Source: an uncultured Kiritimatiellota bacterium
Lineage (GTDB): Bacteria > Verrucomicrobiota > Kiritimatiellia > RFP12 > UBA1067
DNA: 64,000 nucleotides
NCBI GenBank assembly: GCA_934643865.1
Contig: CAKUCX010000009.1
Span: 7,414 to 71,413, forward strand
Direction: 5' to 3'
Both the position numbers and the translations under genes were made by a program. Numbering within the stretch: the first letter of the stretch is position 1; every line of letters starts with the position of its first letter. Below are positions 18,101 through 26,800 of the stretch, in pieces. A model generated the notes under the pieces. It had not been told where the DNA came from, made no database searches, and was given only the letters and a program-made list of their open reading frames with translations.

Positions 18101-19540
18101 GTTGTCGGGAAGGATCATGCGGTCGGCCTGCTTCCGGCTGGGAGTGCCGCCGTCTTCACGCGCCTTCAGGAAGTCGTAGGTGCCCTTGGGGTTCACCTTC
18201 GACATCATTTCGCGCCCCTGTGCCGTGTTAATGTTCCTCATGGCGAGATCGCCGAAGGCCTTCTTCATGGCCTTGTGGTATGCCCGGAACTCGCTTGCGG
18301 CGGTCATGCCGGACGCCGTGCCGAACATGAGGCCCATGAGCGCACCCTCCGTGCCGCCGCCCTTGCCAGCCTCCCACACCTTCGTCCAGTTGCGCTCCTC
18401 GCCGTCCGCGTCCTGCCGAAGGAGTTCCTTACCCATCGCGTCGGTGCCCATGATCGCGCCCGTCGAGAGGATGTGGCCCGTGGTCTTGGCTGCGTAGTTC
18501 CGCAGGGTGCCGACGGTTAGGCCGCGAGTGATGCCGGAGAACGTCTGCTTCGTCAGGTCGATTGTCGGCGTGGCCGCAAGTTTCTCGGCGCCCTTGTACA
18601 TGGGCTTGATGCCGCCGTTGATGAGGGTTCCCTCCAGAATCGCGTTCCACATGAAGCCTTCGGTCGCAATCGCGTTCGCCTCCTCCGGCTTCGCGCCGCG
18701 CGCGATTGCGCGGTCGTAGTTGTCGATGTAGGCGTCTGTTGAATCTATTGCAACGATTGTAGGCGCGCCTGCCGCGCCCACACCCCCGGCGAGCGTGAAG
18801 TTGAACAGCGTGGAGGACATGTTCTGAACCTTGTTGGCCCATTCAAGCGCGTCGCCGTCCATGAACTCCGCCTTCTTGTTCTGCGGAAGGTTGCGGTCAA
18901 CCGCCGCCTCAAATCCCTGCGCGTCGTTTATGAAGTAGTTTCCGGCCTTCGTGGTTCTGCCGCCGAGCGCAAAGCCGAACATCTTCTCGATCCCGGACGG
19001 AATCTTTATGACGCCTGCGACAAGCGCGTTGGCCGCGTCGTTGGCGCCCGTAAACATCTGGGTGCCGATATTGTCGTTGTCAAACTGTCTTCTGTACTCT
19101 TCCGCCGGATTCCAGAGATAGCGGCCAAAACTTTTGAACCCCTCTTTCACGCCTGCCCACACGGGCGAATCGGCGTCAGCGTTGATCTTGTCGAACTTCG
19201 CCTTCAGTTCGGCTTTTTTCGCATCGCGTTCGTCGCGGTCGGCCTTGTACTTGTCGTCGGTCTCGTAGCGGTCGAAGAACGCCTTCACCTCGTTCGCCGG
19301 AACGTCCTCGGTCGAGCCGTCGGCGAACTGGAAGCGCCGCACGGGCTGGGCGTTCGGGAAATCCGCGAGGAAGTCCTTCGATTCGCTTTCCGGGATCGCG
19401 TAGTCCGTCCCGTCCTCGGTGCGATAAAGGTACTGGCGTTGCGCGCCAGTACCCATGTCGGACTGAAAGTCTTTCAGTTCGTTGTTCGGGATGTCATATT
19501 CAGTGCCGGAATTGTCGATCATCGGCGTAATCTGATTCAT
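9155..19540 (-). CDS. Giant phage polyvalent protein with clamp-like, zeta-like, metallopeptidase and LPD38-like domains
   Basis: The 3461-residue product is the last gene of the late operon (AAAGGA lies 7 bases before the ATG). Residues 1-95 hold three short repeats of the form Y-x-I/V-P-x-x-E-x-K-x-F. A P-loop domain with AGGNGSGKSTF near residue 675 resembles zeta-toxin kinases. Residues about 1140-1335 resemble DNA polymerase III beta-clamp domains II-III (VVATNGRFIIA, YPNWQIVIPK, TIVIMPLR). HELGH near 2352 with GEGFAEY near 2397 forms a zincin-type metallopeptidase. The last 1000 residues, with NPGFAIRNGIRDS near 2893, resemble large polyvalent protein domain LPD38. Such proteins are thought to be packaged in the virion and injected with the DNA. 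Acidic, Ala/Glu/Lys-rich linkers join the domains. Individual domain calls are from motifs only. Confidence 0.75.
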   Translation of the reverse strand: MNQITPMIDNSGTEYDIPNNELKDFQSDMGTGAQRQYLYRTEDGTDYAIPESESKDFLADFPNAQPVRRFQFADGSTEDVPANEVKAFFDRYETDDKYKADRDERDAKKAELKAKFDKINADADSPVWAGVKEGFKSFGRYLWNPAEEYRRQFDNDNIGTQMFTGANDAANALVAGVIKIPSGIEKMFGFALGGRTTKAGNYFINDAQGFEAAVDRNLPQNKKAEFMDGDALEWANKVQNMSSTLFNFTLAGGVGAAGAPTIVAIDSTDAYIDNYDRAIARGAKPEEANAIATEGFMWNAILEGTLINGGIKPMYKGAEKLAATPTIDLTKQTFSGITRGLTVGTLRNYAAKTTGHILSTGAIMGTDAMGKELLRQDADGEERNWTKVWEAGKGGGTEGALMGLMFGTASGMTAASEFRAYHKAMKKAFGDLAMRNINTAQGREMMSKVNPKGTYDFLKAREDGGTPSRKQADRMILPDNLSAAERAKIADDFLRDGITPERIKTEMEAKKPGPKATDIEAEVVEPPKPALTGPETGVEPPAKTPKGVESPESGAVRPVGASEVARVGETTPGAEKPVEAVSGASVEGALAAGAEKAAVKPAETAPEVPEEAHSPVLSGDEVRKTMPGYDPKNWRTHVDKSGYVAPRMEKQFQELLSTRKGKGNGEVVFLAGGNGSGKSTFVSGLGSTPDFIVDSTLGNLKTAKKQIDAVLANGQKPVIDYVYRAPEEALEGVMERVENGGHVVSPLSFADSHTKGIKNLRLLADEYGDKISVHVIDGSAEGSPEITLEQLEAKGIPDHAEIRKRANEVLGQYGALVGDGGAKGPAGGGGEVKGAEAQKGDGKAGIDRDQGRADGREAQGEGGGADKGAVAVDRTDVPDWLDDDGVAEIFKAQNYNDGWGSAVSAFFRHRVRTDEKLAELRKQYAAETDEAKRKKLNSQYKKRINELWEHQGEVQPQDEMRDAVNAIMDREGSVASQNLSKKDKALKAWNRRYEDVKKLTGAVFDETALSNGDLMKFRKLHENYAKGEEGAADALKKFVEEHQPNESAGPLKTDKPAEAEKPVEAEKPVATEAPKAGTPAPKKDLKTAVRDLGKLRERRDGMNGTAFTGENADELRKDHEALAAELDKEIEAAEAEIESLREPTKPIPLPDKPIKPNPKKAAKIVGDFVATDPTRKALTNPYHDKKNGVVVATNGRFIIATKHGFDPNAKEPSEPYPNWQIVIPKEKDLTASIKVNPTELAKVCQNAIRLSRAIGIKPSDAHSTPHVILRNSNGGYSILDANYLLTVAKAMEANGITELRTQDTKGEHGVTRPLMAKNADTTIVIMPLRGGGLSSVGRKDSANVAFDGLTGRIIRAPERTDMGVGNRMMSEEWLTSLRDGVARDWKRAEAEARNTNLFKIITDAWKNGEKDPRAIYKGFNGEQDFDSLSPETQKTFMDFINAGSEAELARQMSEYIARRMPDVSTNHWIDKDPKEIAKIEKRIAAEDEVESLLMNEDEARAMYGMEPRKKAARDASMQDVEEGERLKKKSDEAEANIEKVNTEIGDLISKHLLAQGTAKNNADGRAMKAKAKSALVDRLSSLTDEEFDSVKQSFKQTMRDNGEDMDRVGEIQAIFNAETAKRNAKSGKPAVTEAPKTTAEKVPATSGTRRRITQAYNKWMAAEKPTKETKAKIRASIEKATSGLTEAQASQLADAYEAYWEAHVNEANAIRAERAGTVHAVQWRKEAATEREKAGAKVQKLMEDFEIEIDRDGTWVHNPVNGAKAETSVKPAGPAKAEGTAKKSVTVENATPEDVAQIMADRYNQLHAKDANPQNAEPSRYMKTAELLLKNIRAKNADALISTVANGLNPGSLRAFEVLTGIKMPRSQRDQHIAIDKYCGITPEARAKMEAERKADTEAKAEAERKATALADGERIAKGTRVKLKTGEVTTAQKLLEAGWTIKKAKRGAVTNLHLVAPDGSGYFRIDGKAFEYMDDFIAKRAKDGATTTPAKGDFLPGGVIEARRALEGDNGKPPDGWRYLATRDGNYAVKVPDEKTLRDYIEKNFGKIEGDIESGVTAGGNLYNVNEILLKMAGARKEVKPMHQTVREANDSTSITPQSKLDTFRDYAKSVVSRDGATIADVRDAMYNVDVWPKGNIDETGVNAPDIFFDRLQKMMSDAFRADSRAQGIDAKYRKAESEGERQVLADQFRQYQRQFADNFLKTRRDEILKAFDEIELKPGETVEDAAKREAGVEQKSIGDEAKEIADDVDAAIDAEEAEGGNPAAPANAPRGRGTGALPQDQPKSHGPGTKGRKIVTPQTFLRRAQELFPDVAFRRKGTARMKTWAAAHFEPAIRLIRAKDMNAIGDVSHELGHDIEHLTRYDVPKLPAVKRDLSDLGHQLYGPGTPKPPSYIGEGFAEYVRGYIVNAPNLHQVAPDLDDWFKGAFKQKHPDIVKKLDELRDMVQTMKEQSAAQTVGGFMRPSTETVTRAWKKTLDFFSGENWNDSASIILRGMKKSGIARLYHWQDDFRKLEASKDYAERRMLADVISDKIENHPYIFATITRGTASQRVMDMARHGTTSLLGNKKTGESLKDIFADFSPAERDAWKKYAIAKHGIVNYFDKGLDFGLPRDVLEEVVQQYETPKFQDALRRYTDYSHRILHLGVDAGLISQDTYDKIVANHPIYVRITRRYAQDGAGTRQSGQAINRRTGGFDHILDPIDAALMDQEKYLRACFQAKTLQLIINAGERAKAENIMSITANGGPNRNNMNPQNDAHNPVGAYWPVRVPNAQEAVKFSSGKLGKQLSQAAQDFAAATGADPIPLGDFVKDLTEDNTSLLTIFREKPSYGKHNLVSMYVEGELQTYELPDMKWANMLTDVYDKSEFSALEKTFGLATAGIRLGATTVNPGFAIRNGIRDSLHSAVMSESGALPGISTLNGMLQQLLGSEAAELFRAMGGHMSDLVGITKEQKWNHGGKVALAQNPLQTVGAYSPIDWVLMKPVVKACADVLSFPELGPRVREMSGVMAKCRKAGLSEDACAILAMSHAKDISIDFQRAGRLMKHINHFIPFSNAMWRGTEQTARNFGLLPALPHQFEDRNPQRVARNIGRGLAYITSWVTALAMLEMSGDDKDRRKAFEQSVTEKWEYAHIGDWRFPLPFELGFVFGAIPKAAIYEMYGDEGAMKECLAAFNQAMPSKYVNPDTAVGSISLFTPWIGLLRNQDYRGRPIVPQHIMDNREKQDWYTQYTTELSKKIGGFVGASPAQLEYLLDSYTGGLYRRTALMAENIGDTSRLQEGRGFSMLDTLRARPQANRLIEDFYNFGVEGKRKLGSGTISLEEYGKLSSQNGVKKQLTAKFDEMRAIRADKSMPLAEQDRRVNEVAEQANEIVRTFNARDDYRQRGIAYAASALTGKELSELDAEDKEKYLGLLKGVSKDDIVNALISFGGELVPVKECGVETFHQRWSAQNINQRVGRLLMLMQD

Positions 19541-19591
19541 GGTATGTCCTTTACGTTTTCATTTGGGGTTTCAGGTTCTCTGCTTCAGGTC

Positions 19592-21577
19592 TTATCTGCG
19601 CCGGACGCGGCCCTGCCACTTCTTGCGCTTGCGCTCCATTTCGAGTTCGGCCTCGGTTTTGCCGCCGTTCGCGCCAGAGGACATGCCGCCGCCGGACTGC
19701 TGGGCACCGCCGTTCGCGTCGGCGGCCATGCCGCCGTTGCCATTGTCTTCGGGTTGCTCTTGCGGAGGCGGAGGCGGAGGCGCGCCGCCACCGCCGTCAC
19801 CACCGTCACCACCGCCACCTTCGCCGCCGCCAGCATCGACAGGAGCGCCGCCGCCTTCATCGCCGCCCTCGGCAGGCGCGGCTCCACCGCCGCCGCCAAA
19901 GTCAAGTTCGCCCTGCTGTTCGCCGCCTGCCATTCCGCCGACGGAAACAGGAATGTCGCCGCCGTCCTCGATGCCGGGCGCCGGAGGCGGCGCAACCGTG
20001 CCAGCCTGAATCGGCGGCTGGTTCTCGCCGCCGGGCTGTGAGGGTTGCTCCGGCTGTTCAGGCTGTTCAGGCGCGCCGGGGGGCGGCTCGTTCCCATTTG
20101 GCTGGTTCGTGTTCACGTCTGGCTGGTTTTCGTTCGCAGGAGCCTTGCCGTCGTTCGCAAACACATTCATACCGTTCGCAAGACGCATCCTTGCAAAGTC
20201 AACCGCTTTTTGTGCAATCTCATCCGGCACAGGCTTGTTATTTGGAATGATGTCATTTACCATCGTGTCAACTTCATCTTTCGTCAACGTAGGAACGAGC
20301 GTAGGGAAGTCAATTCGCTTCCCGTCGGCGTCTTTTACGGCGTCAGACTGCATCGTGTACTCTGTCGCCACACCGCCATTTGGCAGTTTCAGTTCGCCGA
20401 GCCAACCAGTTCCCTTGTAGGTCTTTCCGTCGTTGCGAAGTCCGTATTGCGGCGAAGACACAACAGAAGGATCGCGGCCATCGGCGCTCGTCGCCGGGTC
20501 TTCGCCGCCCATGTTGTCCTTGTAGAACTGCACGGCCTCGTCGAACTGCATCTTCGGCGTGGGCATGAACGGATCGCCCACGTTCTTCGCAAGCCCGTTG
20601 TCCACGTCCTCCTGCGTCGCTTTGCGAGGCGCGCCGAAGTCCTTGAAGTGGTAGAGCGCGTACTTCTGCGCGGCGTCGAGCGACTTCTGGCCGAGCGCCT
20701 GCGCGAACTTCGCCTCGGCGAGCGCCTGCTTGCGGTACGCGAGATCGCGCTTCCAGTCGCCGCCGCTCGCAGGATCGACGAATCCCTGTTCGAGACGCTG
20801 AAGCCCGGCCTCGTCGAGACCTTCAAGCGCAGTCGCGTTCAGCCCAGAGTAGGTGTTCACCTCCTGCGTGGAGAACTTAGAATCCAACATGCGCTTGCGC
20901 CACGCGGCGCGGTCGGCGTTGTCGAAGATTCCGGCCTGCCCGTAGTACACCTGACCCTGCTGTTCAAGCGGCATGGTCGAGGTCTGGCGCGCCAACTGCC
21001 CGTTCTGATCTTTCGACAGGAAATCGACGAACCACGTTCCGTCCGCCGCGAATCCAGCGCCGCCGATTGCGCGCGTCTTCCCGTCAAACCCGAACTGCCT
21101 GTTGGCGAAGTTGAGCGCGGCCATCGGCGCACGACCGCCGTTCGCCATCGCCACCTTCATCAGCGCGGCCATCGTCGCCTGACCGTGGGCCTTCTTCGCC
21201 GCCTGCTGACGCTTCTCCATGCCGACGACTTGCTCGAACTGGCCGAGGACGGAGTTCTGCCCCTCCAGTTCGGCGAGCCGCCTGTCCTGCGCCCTCTGCC
21301 GCGCCGCCGCGAGCATGTCCGTGTTCGAGAACGCAGATATTGGGGAACGGCGCTCCGGCGTTTCCGGCGCAGGCTTGTTGCGCTGTTCCTGAATGTCGAG
21401 CGCGCGGTTCGCCCGTGCGTCCGCCATGTCGGCCTGCCTCGCCTGTTCCGCGAGTACGGCCTTCTGGTGCTGTTCGTGGGCCAACTTCGCCCTGCGGCTG
21501 TTGGCGATCTGCGCGGCCTGCATCCGCAGTCTTGCGCGCTCCATGTCGCCCTTGTAGGCTCCTCCTGCCATGCCCAT
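19592..21577 (-). CDS. Putative ejection/internal virion protein (661 aa)
   Basis: AGGAGG precedes the ATG. The first 130 residues are Ala/Arg/Gln-rich and probably helical. The middle (around residues 380-470) contains TYKGTGWLGELKLPNGG through IDFPTLVPTLTKDEVD, a segment I have seen repeatedly in phage internal or ejection proteins next to very large virion proteins. The last 180 residues are low complexity: Pro/Gln/Asn repeats (PEQPEQPEQPSQPGG), then long Gly/Asp/Glu runs, then a basic end (ERKRKKWQGRVRRR). It lies between two other proteins of the same likely class. The exact role is inferred from position. Confidence 0.5.
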   Translation of the reverse strand: MGMAGGAYKGDMERARLRMQAAQIANSRRAKLAHEQHQKAVLAEQARQADMADARANRALDIQEQRNKPAPETPERRSPISAFSNTDMLAAARQRAQDRRLAELEGQNSVLGQFEQVVGMEKRQQAAKKAHGQATMAALMKVAMANGGRAPMAALNFANRQFGFDGKTRAIGGAGFAADGTWFVDFLSKDQNGQLARQTSTMPLEQQGQVYYGQAGIFDNADRAAWRKRMLDSKFSTQEVNTYSGLNATALEGLDEAGLQRLEQGFVDPASGGDWKRDLAYRKQALAEAKFAQALGQKSLDAAQKYALYHFKDFGAPRKATQEDVDNGLAKNVGDPFMPTPKMQFDEAVQFYKDNMGGEDPATSADGRDPSVVSSPQYGLRNDGKTYKGTGWLGELKLPNGGVATEYTMQSDAVKDADGKRIDFPTLVPTLTKDEVDTMVNDIIPNNKPVPDEIAQKAVDFARMRLANGMNVFANDGKAPANENQPDVNTNQPNGNEPPPGAPEQPEQPEQPSQPGGENQPPIQAGTVAPPPAPGIEDGGDIPVSVGGMAGGEQQGELDFGGGGGAAPAEGGDEGGGAPVDAGGGEGGGGDGGDGGGGAPPPPPPQEQPEDNGNGGMAADANGGAQQSGGGMSSGANGGKTEAELEMERKRKKWQGRVRRR

Positions 21578-21616
21578 GACTTTTCCTCCTGTCTTGAAGT
21601 TTGCGTTTGAAGTGGA

Positions 21617-23395
21617 TTAGAAGTATTTACGTGCGCCGGAACCCCATTGCGCGTAGGGGAACAGGCCATTCATGAGATTGCCAGCGCCAGCGAGCGCACC
21701 CCAGTCTGAAGCCTGCTCGTTATAGTAGGCCGCCGCCTGCATCTGCGCGTTCGCAAGCGCCGTGGCCGCGCTGACGCGAGCGTTCACCATCGACGTCTCT
21801 GCGGACGTGACGCCGTTGAGCGCGCTGATCTGCGCCTGCGCCGCCTGCGTGACGGAGTTCTGCGCGTTGATCTGCTGTCCGTAAACGGTGTTCTGGAGAT
21901 TCGCCGCCTGCAACTGCTGGTTGTTTGCCTGAAGCCATGCGTTCTGCACGTCTATCTGTCTGCCCTCTACGTTCGCCTGCGCGTTCGCGTTGGCGATAGC
22001 CGTCTGCAAGGCGTTCGTCTGCGCGTTCGCCGCGCCCGTCTGCGCGTTCGCCGCGTTGACGCGGAGCGCCGCGTTGTCGAGCGCCTTGCCAGCCGCGCCC
22101 AACTGGAGATTTCCAGCGGACGTCTCCAACTGCCCGGCGTTCGTGTAGGCGTTCGCCTGCGCCGCGAGAAGTTGCCCCGCGTTCGCCTGCGCACTTGCCG
22201 CAGACGAATTGAGCGCACCCTGCTGGGCGAGAACGTTCGCCGCGTTCGCAATCGCGCCTGCGCCTGCGTTCTGCGCCGAGATTCCGGCGCCGACGATGCC
22301 CGACCCCGTCCCGGCGAGCATGTTGGCGTCAGCCGCCGCGCCGCGCATGGCCGCAAGGCGCTCCGCGTTGCCCGTCTGCCGGGCGCGGAACTTCGACGCC
22401 GCCGTGGCCGTGGCCTGCGCCTGCCCCAACTGCTGTGCGAGAGCCGCCGAGCGGACGGATCCCGCATCGACGCCGGAACGGGCGAGTTCGCGGTTCTGCT
22501 GGGCCATCTGGTTGGCGAACGCGGCAGTCACGTCAGCCGCCGCCTGCGACACGTACTTGTTCGGGTCGATTGCGGAGATCGCGCTGATGTACTCGCCGAT
22601 GAGGCCGCCGCCGGAGGCGTCCATGTTCATCAGCGCCTGCGCTTGGTCGAGGAAGCCCTGCCCGTAGTCGATGAGGCCGCCGCCCGTGCGGAACATCGAC
22701 TGCCCGTACTCTTGCAGGAGCGGGGAAAGTCCGCCCAACTCGTCGGCGATGTTCGTGATCCTGTCGGCGGATGCGTTGACGGCGTTCACCTGATTCGTGA
22801 TGCCGCCTGCCGCGTCCGCAGCCTGCCGCGCGAACTGGTTGATGCGCTGGGCGTTTTCCGTCGCGGAGGTCAGGTAGTCCTGAATGTCCGCGCCGTTCGT
22901 GGCGAGCGGGGAGAGGTTGTCGCCGATGCCGCCGAGCGTCTGGAGAATCCTGTCAACGGCGTCGTAGTTGCCGTTCAACTGCGACGATATGCCGGAGAGG
23001 TTTCCGCTGATGCCCGTGAGCGCCGAGAACACCGGGTTCACGTTGTCTGAAATCTGGCCGATCGTGCTGTGAAGCGCACCGAGTTCGTTGGCGTAGCCGC
23101 GAAGCGTGTCCTGCGTCCCGCCGAGGGAGCCGTACACGTCCATGAGGCTCGATGTCGTATTCGACACGGTGGAGTTCGCGTTGTCGCCGGAGAGCGACTG
23201 GAGAAGCGACTGCAAGCCGCCGATTGCGTCGTTGTACTGATTTTCAGCCGCCGTCTGGTAGTTCGCCGCGATTGCCGCCTGCGTCTTGCCCTTGTCCGGC
23301 GCCGATTCGTATGTCACCCACGAATAGAAGCCGGGCTGTCCGTGTATGACGGACTGCTGGGAGTACTGCGTCCGCGTGTTCGATGCGATGCTCAT
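21617..23395 (-). CDS. Ala/Asn/Gln-rich internal virion (gp14-like) protein
   Basis: The 592-residue product begins after a GGAGG site. Residues 1-250 are rich in Ser/Asn/Gly with repeated LGG and ISxN patterns. Residues about 285-370 carry NRELARSGVDAGSVRSA followed by AASKFRARQTGNAERLAA, a layout like the podovirus internal core protein gp14 family, where an R-x-G-(I/V) motif is followed by Ala-rich helices. The remaining residues are a long Ala/Asn/Gln helical region with repeats of NAQTGAANAQTNA type, and the end is NGLFPYAQWGSGARKYF. It probably takes part in DNA ejection. No enzymatic motif is seen. Confidence 0.5.
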   Translation of the reverse strand: MSIASNTRTQYSQQSVIHGQPGFYSWVTYESAPDKGKTQAAIAANYQTAAENQYNDAIGGLQSLLQSLSGDNANSTVSNTTSSLMDVYGSLGGTQDTLRGYANELGALHSTIGQISDNVNPVFSALTGISGNLSGISSQLNGNYDAVDRILQTLGGIGDNLSPLATNGADIQDYLTSATENAQRINQFARQAADAAGGITNQVNAVNASADRITNIADELGGLSPLLQEYGQSMFRTGGGLIDYGQGFLDQAQALMNMDASGGGLIGEYISAISAIDPNKYVSQAAADVTAAFANQMAQQNRELARSGVDAGSVRSAALAQQLGQAQATATAASKFRARQTGNAERLAAMRGAAADANMLAGTGSGIVGAGISAQNAGAGAIANAANVLAQQGALNSSAASAQANAGQLLAAQANAYTNAGQLETSAGNLQLGAAGKALDNAALRVNAANAQTGAANAQTNALQTAIANANAQANVEGRQIDVQNAWLQANNQQLQAANLQNTVYGQQINAQNSVTQAAQAQISALNGVTSAETSMVNARVSAATALANAQMQAAAYYNEQASDWGALAGAGNLMNGLFPYAQWGSGARKYF

Positions 23396-23398
23396 GAC

Positions 23399-23848
23399 CT
23401 ACCTCCAAATCCTTACGAAAACCGATACGGAGCTTTCCGCGTTGTCGATGGTGAACGTGCCTCCGCCCTGCACGTCAACCGTCGCGGACGCGACGGCACC
23501 GTCCCCTCCGGCGAGAGGCACGGCGGCCCCGTTCACGCGGCACGTCCTTGCCGTCTCCGTCGTGTTCATGAACGTGACGTTCACGTTGTACGAAGCAGAT
23601 GCGTCGCTCACGAGCCCGCGCATCGGGAATGAGGAGCCGTCGAGGCGGACGTTGACGTGCGCCCACGCGACGTTCTCGTCCGACGCGATCTTCTGACGGA
23701 CGCGGCGGATCTGCTCGGAGAGGCCGTCGCAAGTCTTCCTGATGAGCTCATTCTGGAAGAGCGAGTTCTCCAGCAGCTTGAGGATCGCCTGCTGGACCTT
23801 CGGCTCCGCGATGCCGAGGACGCTGATGTTTGAGTTGAAGCGGCTCAC
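23399..23848 (-). CDS. Small tail-associated protein (149 aa)
   Basis: The frame is open much further upstream, but the coding part begins at a GTG (23848) that overlaps the stop codon of the adhesin gene as GTGA. The first 60 residues form a helical, probably coiled-coil segment (KVQQAILKLLENSLFQNELI). The rest is a beta-rich domain (VNVRLDGSSFPMRGLV, VDVQGGGTFTIDNAE). The small size and position directly after a long adhesin suggest an accessory tail or chaperone role. No family was recognised. Confidence 0.6.
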   Translation of the reverse strand: MSRFNSNISVLGIAEPKVQQAILKLLENSLFQNELIRKTCDGLSEQIRRVRQKIASDENVAWAHVNVRLDGSSFPMRGLVSDASASYNVNVTFMNTTETARTCRVNGAAVPLAGGDGAVASATVDVQGGGTFTIDNAESSVSVFVRIWR

Positions 23849-26800
23849 TTCAGCGCCTCCATGCTCGATGCGATGCCGACGTGGTTTATCCGGGCGTAGC
23901 CCGTCACGCGGAACGCGAAGTACTTCTCCGGGCGTAGCATCGGCAGGCGCCGCGCGTTCTGGTTCGTGATCGTGACCTCCGTAGTACGCGCGTTGTCGCC
24001 GAATATGCCGTCCGGCGAGGACGACATGAACACCTTCAGCGTGACAGGGTATGCGTCCGCGTACACGCGACAGCACGTGAGGTTGAAGAACTGCGAGCCG
24101 ACGTACACCTTCGACTGCCATTCGCACGTCTTAGCGACGGATGCGTTTCCGTTCCACTCCTTCACGTTCGAGACGGTGGACGCGACGAACTGCGCGTAGT
24201 ATTTCGTCATCGGCGACGTCACGTAGTCGATCTCGTAAACGGCCTTCGCGCCGTCAACGGCAGTCCACACGCCCTCGGCGTAGGTGAACCATCCGGCGAA
24301 GGCGTAGCCCGGACGGGGCGCGGCCATGATGACGGCCTTCTTCTCCTTCTGGACGAGAGCCATTGCGCCTTCCGCGTTCGTGGTGTAGGCGTCCATTTCC
24401 GTTGAGAAGATGCTGACTTCGCCCATGAGCGTGGTCGATAGCCGCAGGCCGACGCGCATTGCCGTGTAGCCCGGAACGTGCGTCTGCGTGAGGACGAGCC
24501 GCACCTTCATGTTGCCGAGCATCCTGAACGAGCCGTTCTGCGTGAGAACGCCGTCGTCCCACGTCGCGTTCGGCGTGGCGTAGTCGTCGCCGACGAGCGC
24601 GACGTCAACCTGAACGGGCGTCCACTTGTAGGCGTCGCCGTCTTCGTCGTATGCCGAGCCGTTGACCGTGTAGCCGATCTCGATGTCGGTGCCGACAAGC
24701 CAATGCGTCGCGTCGTACTTGTCTTCCGTGTTGTCGATGGCGAGAAGGTACTTCGCCTCGTCTGCGGATATGGCCGTGATTGTCTCGCCGTCCTTCTTCG
24801 CGTACTCGATTGTGATGGTGCCGTTGCTGCGCGCGTTGTACGATGCGTAGCGCACGAGCGCGGACGCGGAATCGTTGATGACGTTGAGCGTCGTGTCTGT
24901 CGCGCCGGGAATGGCCGACGATCCGTCGCGCCATCCCGTGAACGCATAGCGCCGCGAGAGGTAGTCGCTGACTGGCGACACTACGAGGGCGTATTCCTCG
25001 CCCTTGTAAACCTGAAACGTCTTCGCCACGCCATCTTCGCCCGTAGAGCCGATCACGATGTTCGGATACGTGCGAGACGCCACGCGGACGGTGCCGGGGA
25101 TGTTTGCCGCCTCGCCGCCTGCAAGGTTCACGACGCCGACGGTGAGCGAATACTTCTCCTTCGCGCCAAGCGTGAGCGAGACGGAGCAGTTCGCGGACGG
25201 CATGTCGAACTCGATTGAGGAATCCGTCTGCACGGGCTGTGCGATCTGCGAGGACGGCTGGATGCGCACCGCGCGTCCGCCGTACTTCTCGTAGAACACG
25301 ATTGAGACGTGCGACCCTTCGCGGAGCCGCCCGGAGTAGCCGCCCGTTGCGAGTTCCTGATCGTTCACCGAGACGATCACCGTGCCGAAGTCGGCGCTGT
25401 TTCCCGGCGCGACATCGACGGTGAGGTTGAAATAGGTCGGCACGACGTGCGCCGTCACGGTGACGTCGCTCCTGTTGGCGACCTCGACGTAGTAGAGGTT
25501 AGCCGCCGCGTTGTACTGCGGCTCGATGCCGTCCTGCGAGCCGACGGAGAACGACGCGACCTTGTACTGGTCGGCGTAGGCGGCCTTGATCTTGCAGATT
25601 ACGACGGGGTTTGCCGTCACCGTCTTCAGGTAGTAGGCGCTCGACTGCGCCGTGTCCTGCATGTACACGTCGCACACCGTGGGCGCGTCGCTCGTTCCCG
25701 TGATGCGGAAATCGTTGCGAACGAACGAGGCCGCGACAGTCGCGTTCGCCGCGCTTGCGAGTTGGACGTTCGCGCCGCCCGTGCCGTAGTTGGCGAGATT
25801 GTTCTTCGTCCATGCCGAGAACTGGTAGTGTTCGGCTGGCGACGGCGAAAGGGCGAGATATTCGGCGGCGGTGCCGGAGCGGAGGTAGATAGTGCTGGCC
25901 GCAGTCCCCGAAGTCGTGACGGACGCGACGACGGCGCCGGAGGAAATTGCGATGCGCCGCGCCGTCACCGTGCCGTTGCCGCCGCTCGATACGGCGACGG
26001 GCCACGCCGTCTGCTTCGCCGAACAGGAGATCGTGAGGTCGGTCTTGACGTTCGACGGCAGGGCGTAGGTGTACGAGTACGTCCCGTCCGCGCCGGATAT
26101 GGTGCGTTCCGTGCCGACGGCGATGGAGTTTACCTGCGGACGCTCCTTCAGGTCGTAGGAGGTGTCGCGCACGAAACGCATTGTGATGGTCGTGCCCGGC
26201 GCATAGTAAGCCGTCGTGGTCGTGCCGCTCGTGCCGAGGTAGAACTTGCCCCATGCCGCCGCGCCTGAATCTGAACGCTGTATCGTCACCTTGCGCCAAG
26301 CCGACGCAAGGTAGGCGTAGGCCGTGAAGTTGGCCGACACTTCGCCGAGCGTGACCGTGACGCTCGACGATCCGTCGCTCCCGGATGCAGGCGAGGACGT
26401 CTGCATGAGGAACGTCCAATGGTCTATCTGCGGGTGGATCGTCGATGCAAGCGACGAATCGGGCGTGAACTTCAGGTCGATCTGGTCGCCCGTACCGACA
26501 TAGAGTTTGCTGGAAGTCCCGGTTGTCCACGCCGAATCGCCGTGGCGCTTGAACGCGATCTCGCCCCAAGAACTCGTGCCGGACGTTCCGTAGGCGAGGC
26601 CCATCTGCCACTTCGTCTGCCGAAGGTACATCGTGGCCGTGAGCGAGGCATTTACGGTCGTGATCGTGGCCGTGTTCCAGCAGGAGGTGGTCGTGCCGTT
26701 GTAGTTTATCTGGTACGCCGAGGGTGCAATCGTGCCGGACATGGCCGAGACGAAACGCACCTTCACGCTCGTGCCGTCCGCATACCAGCCGCTCGTGTTC

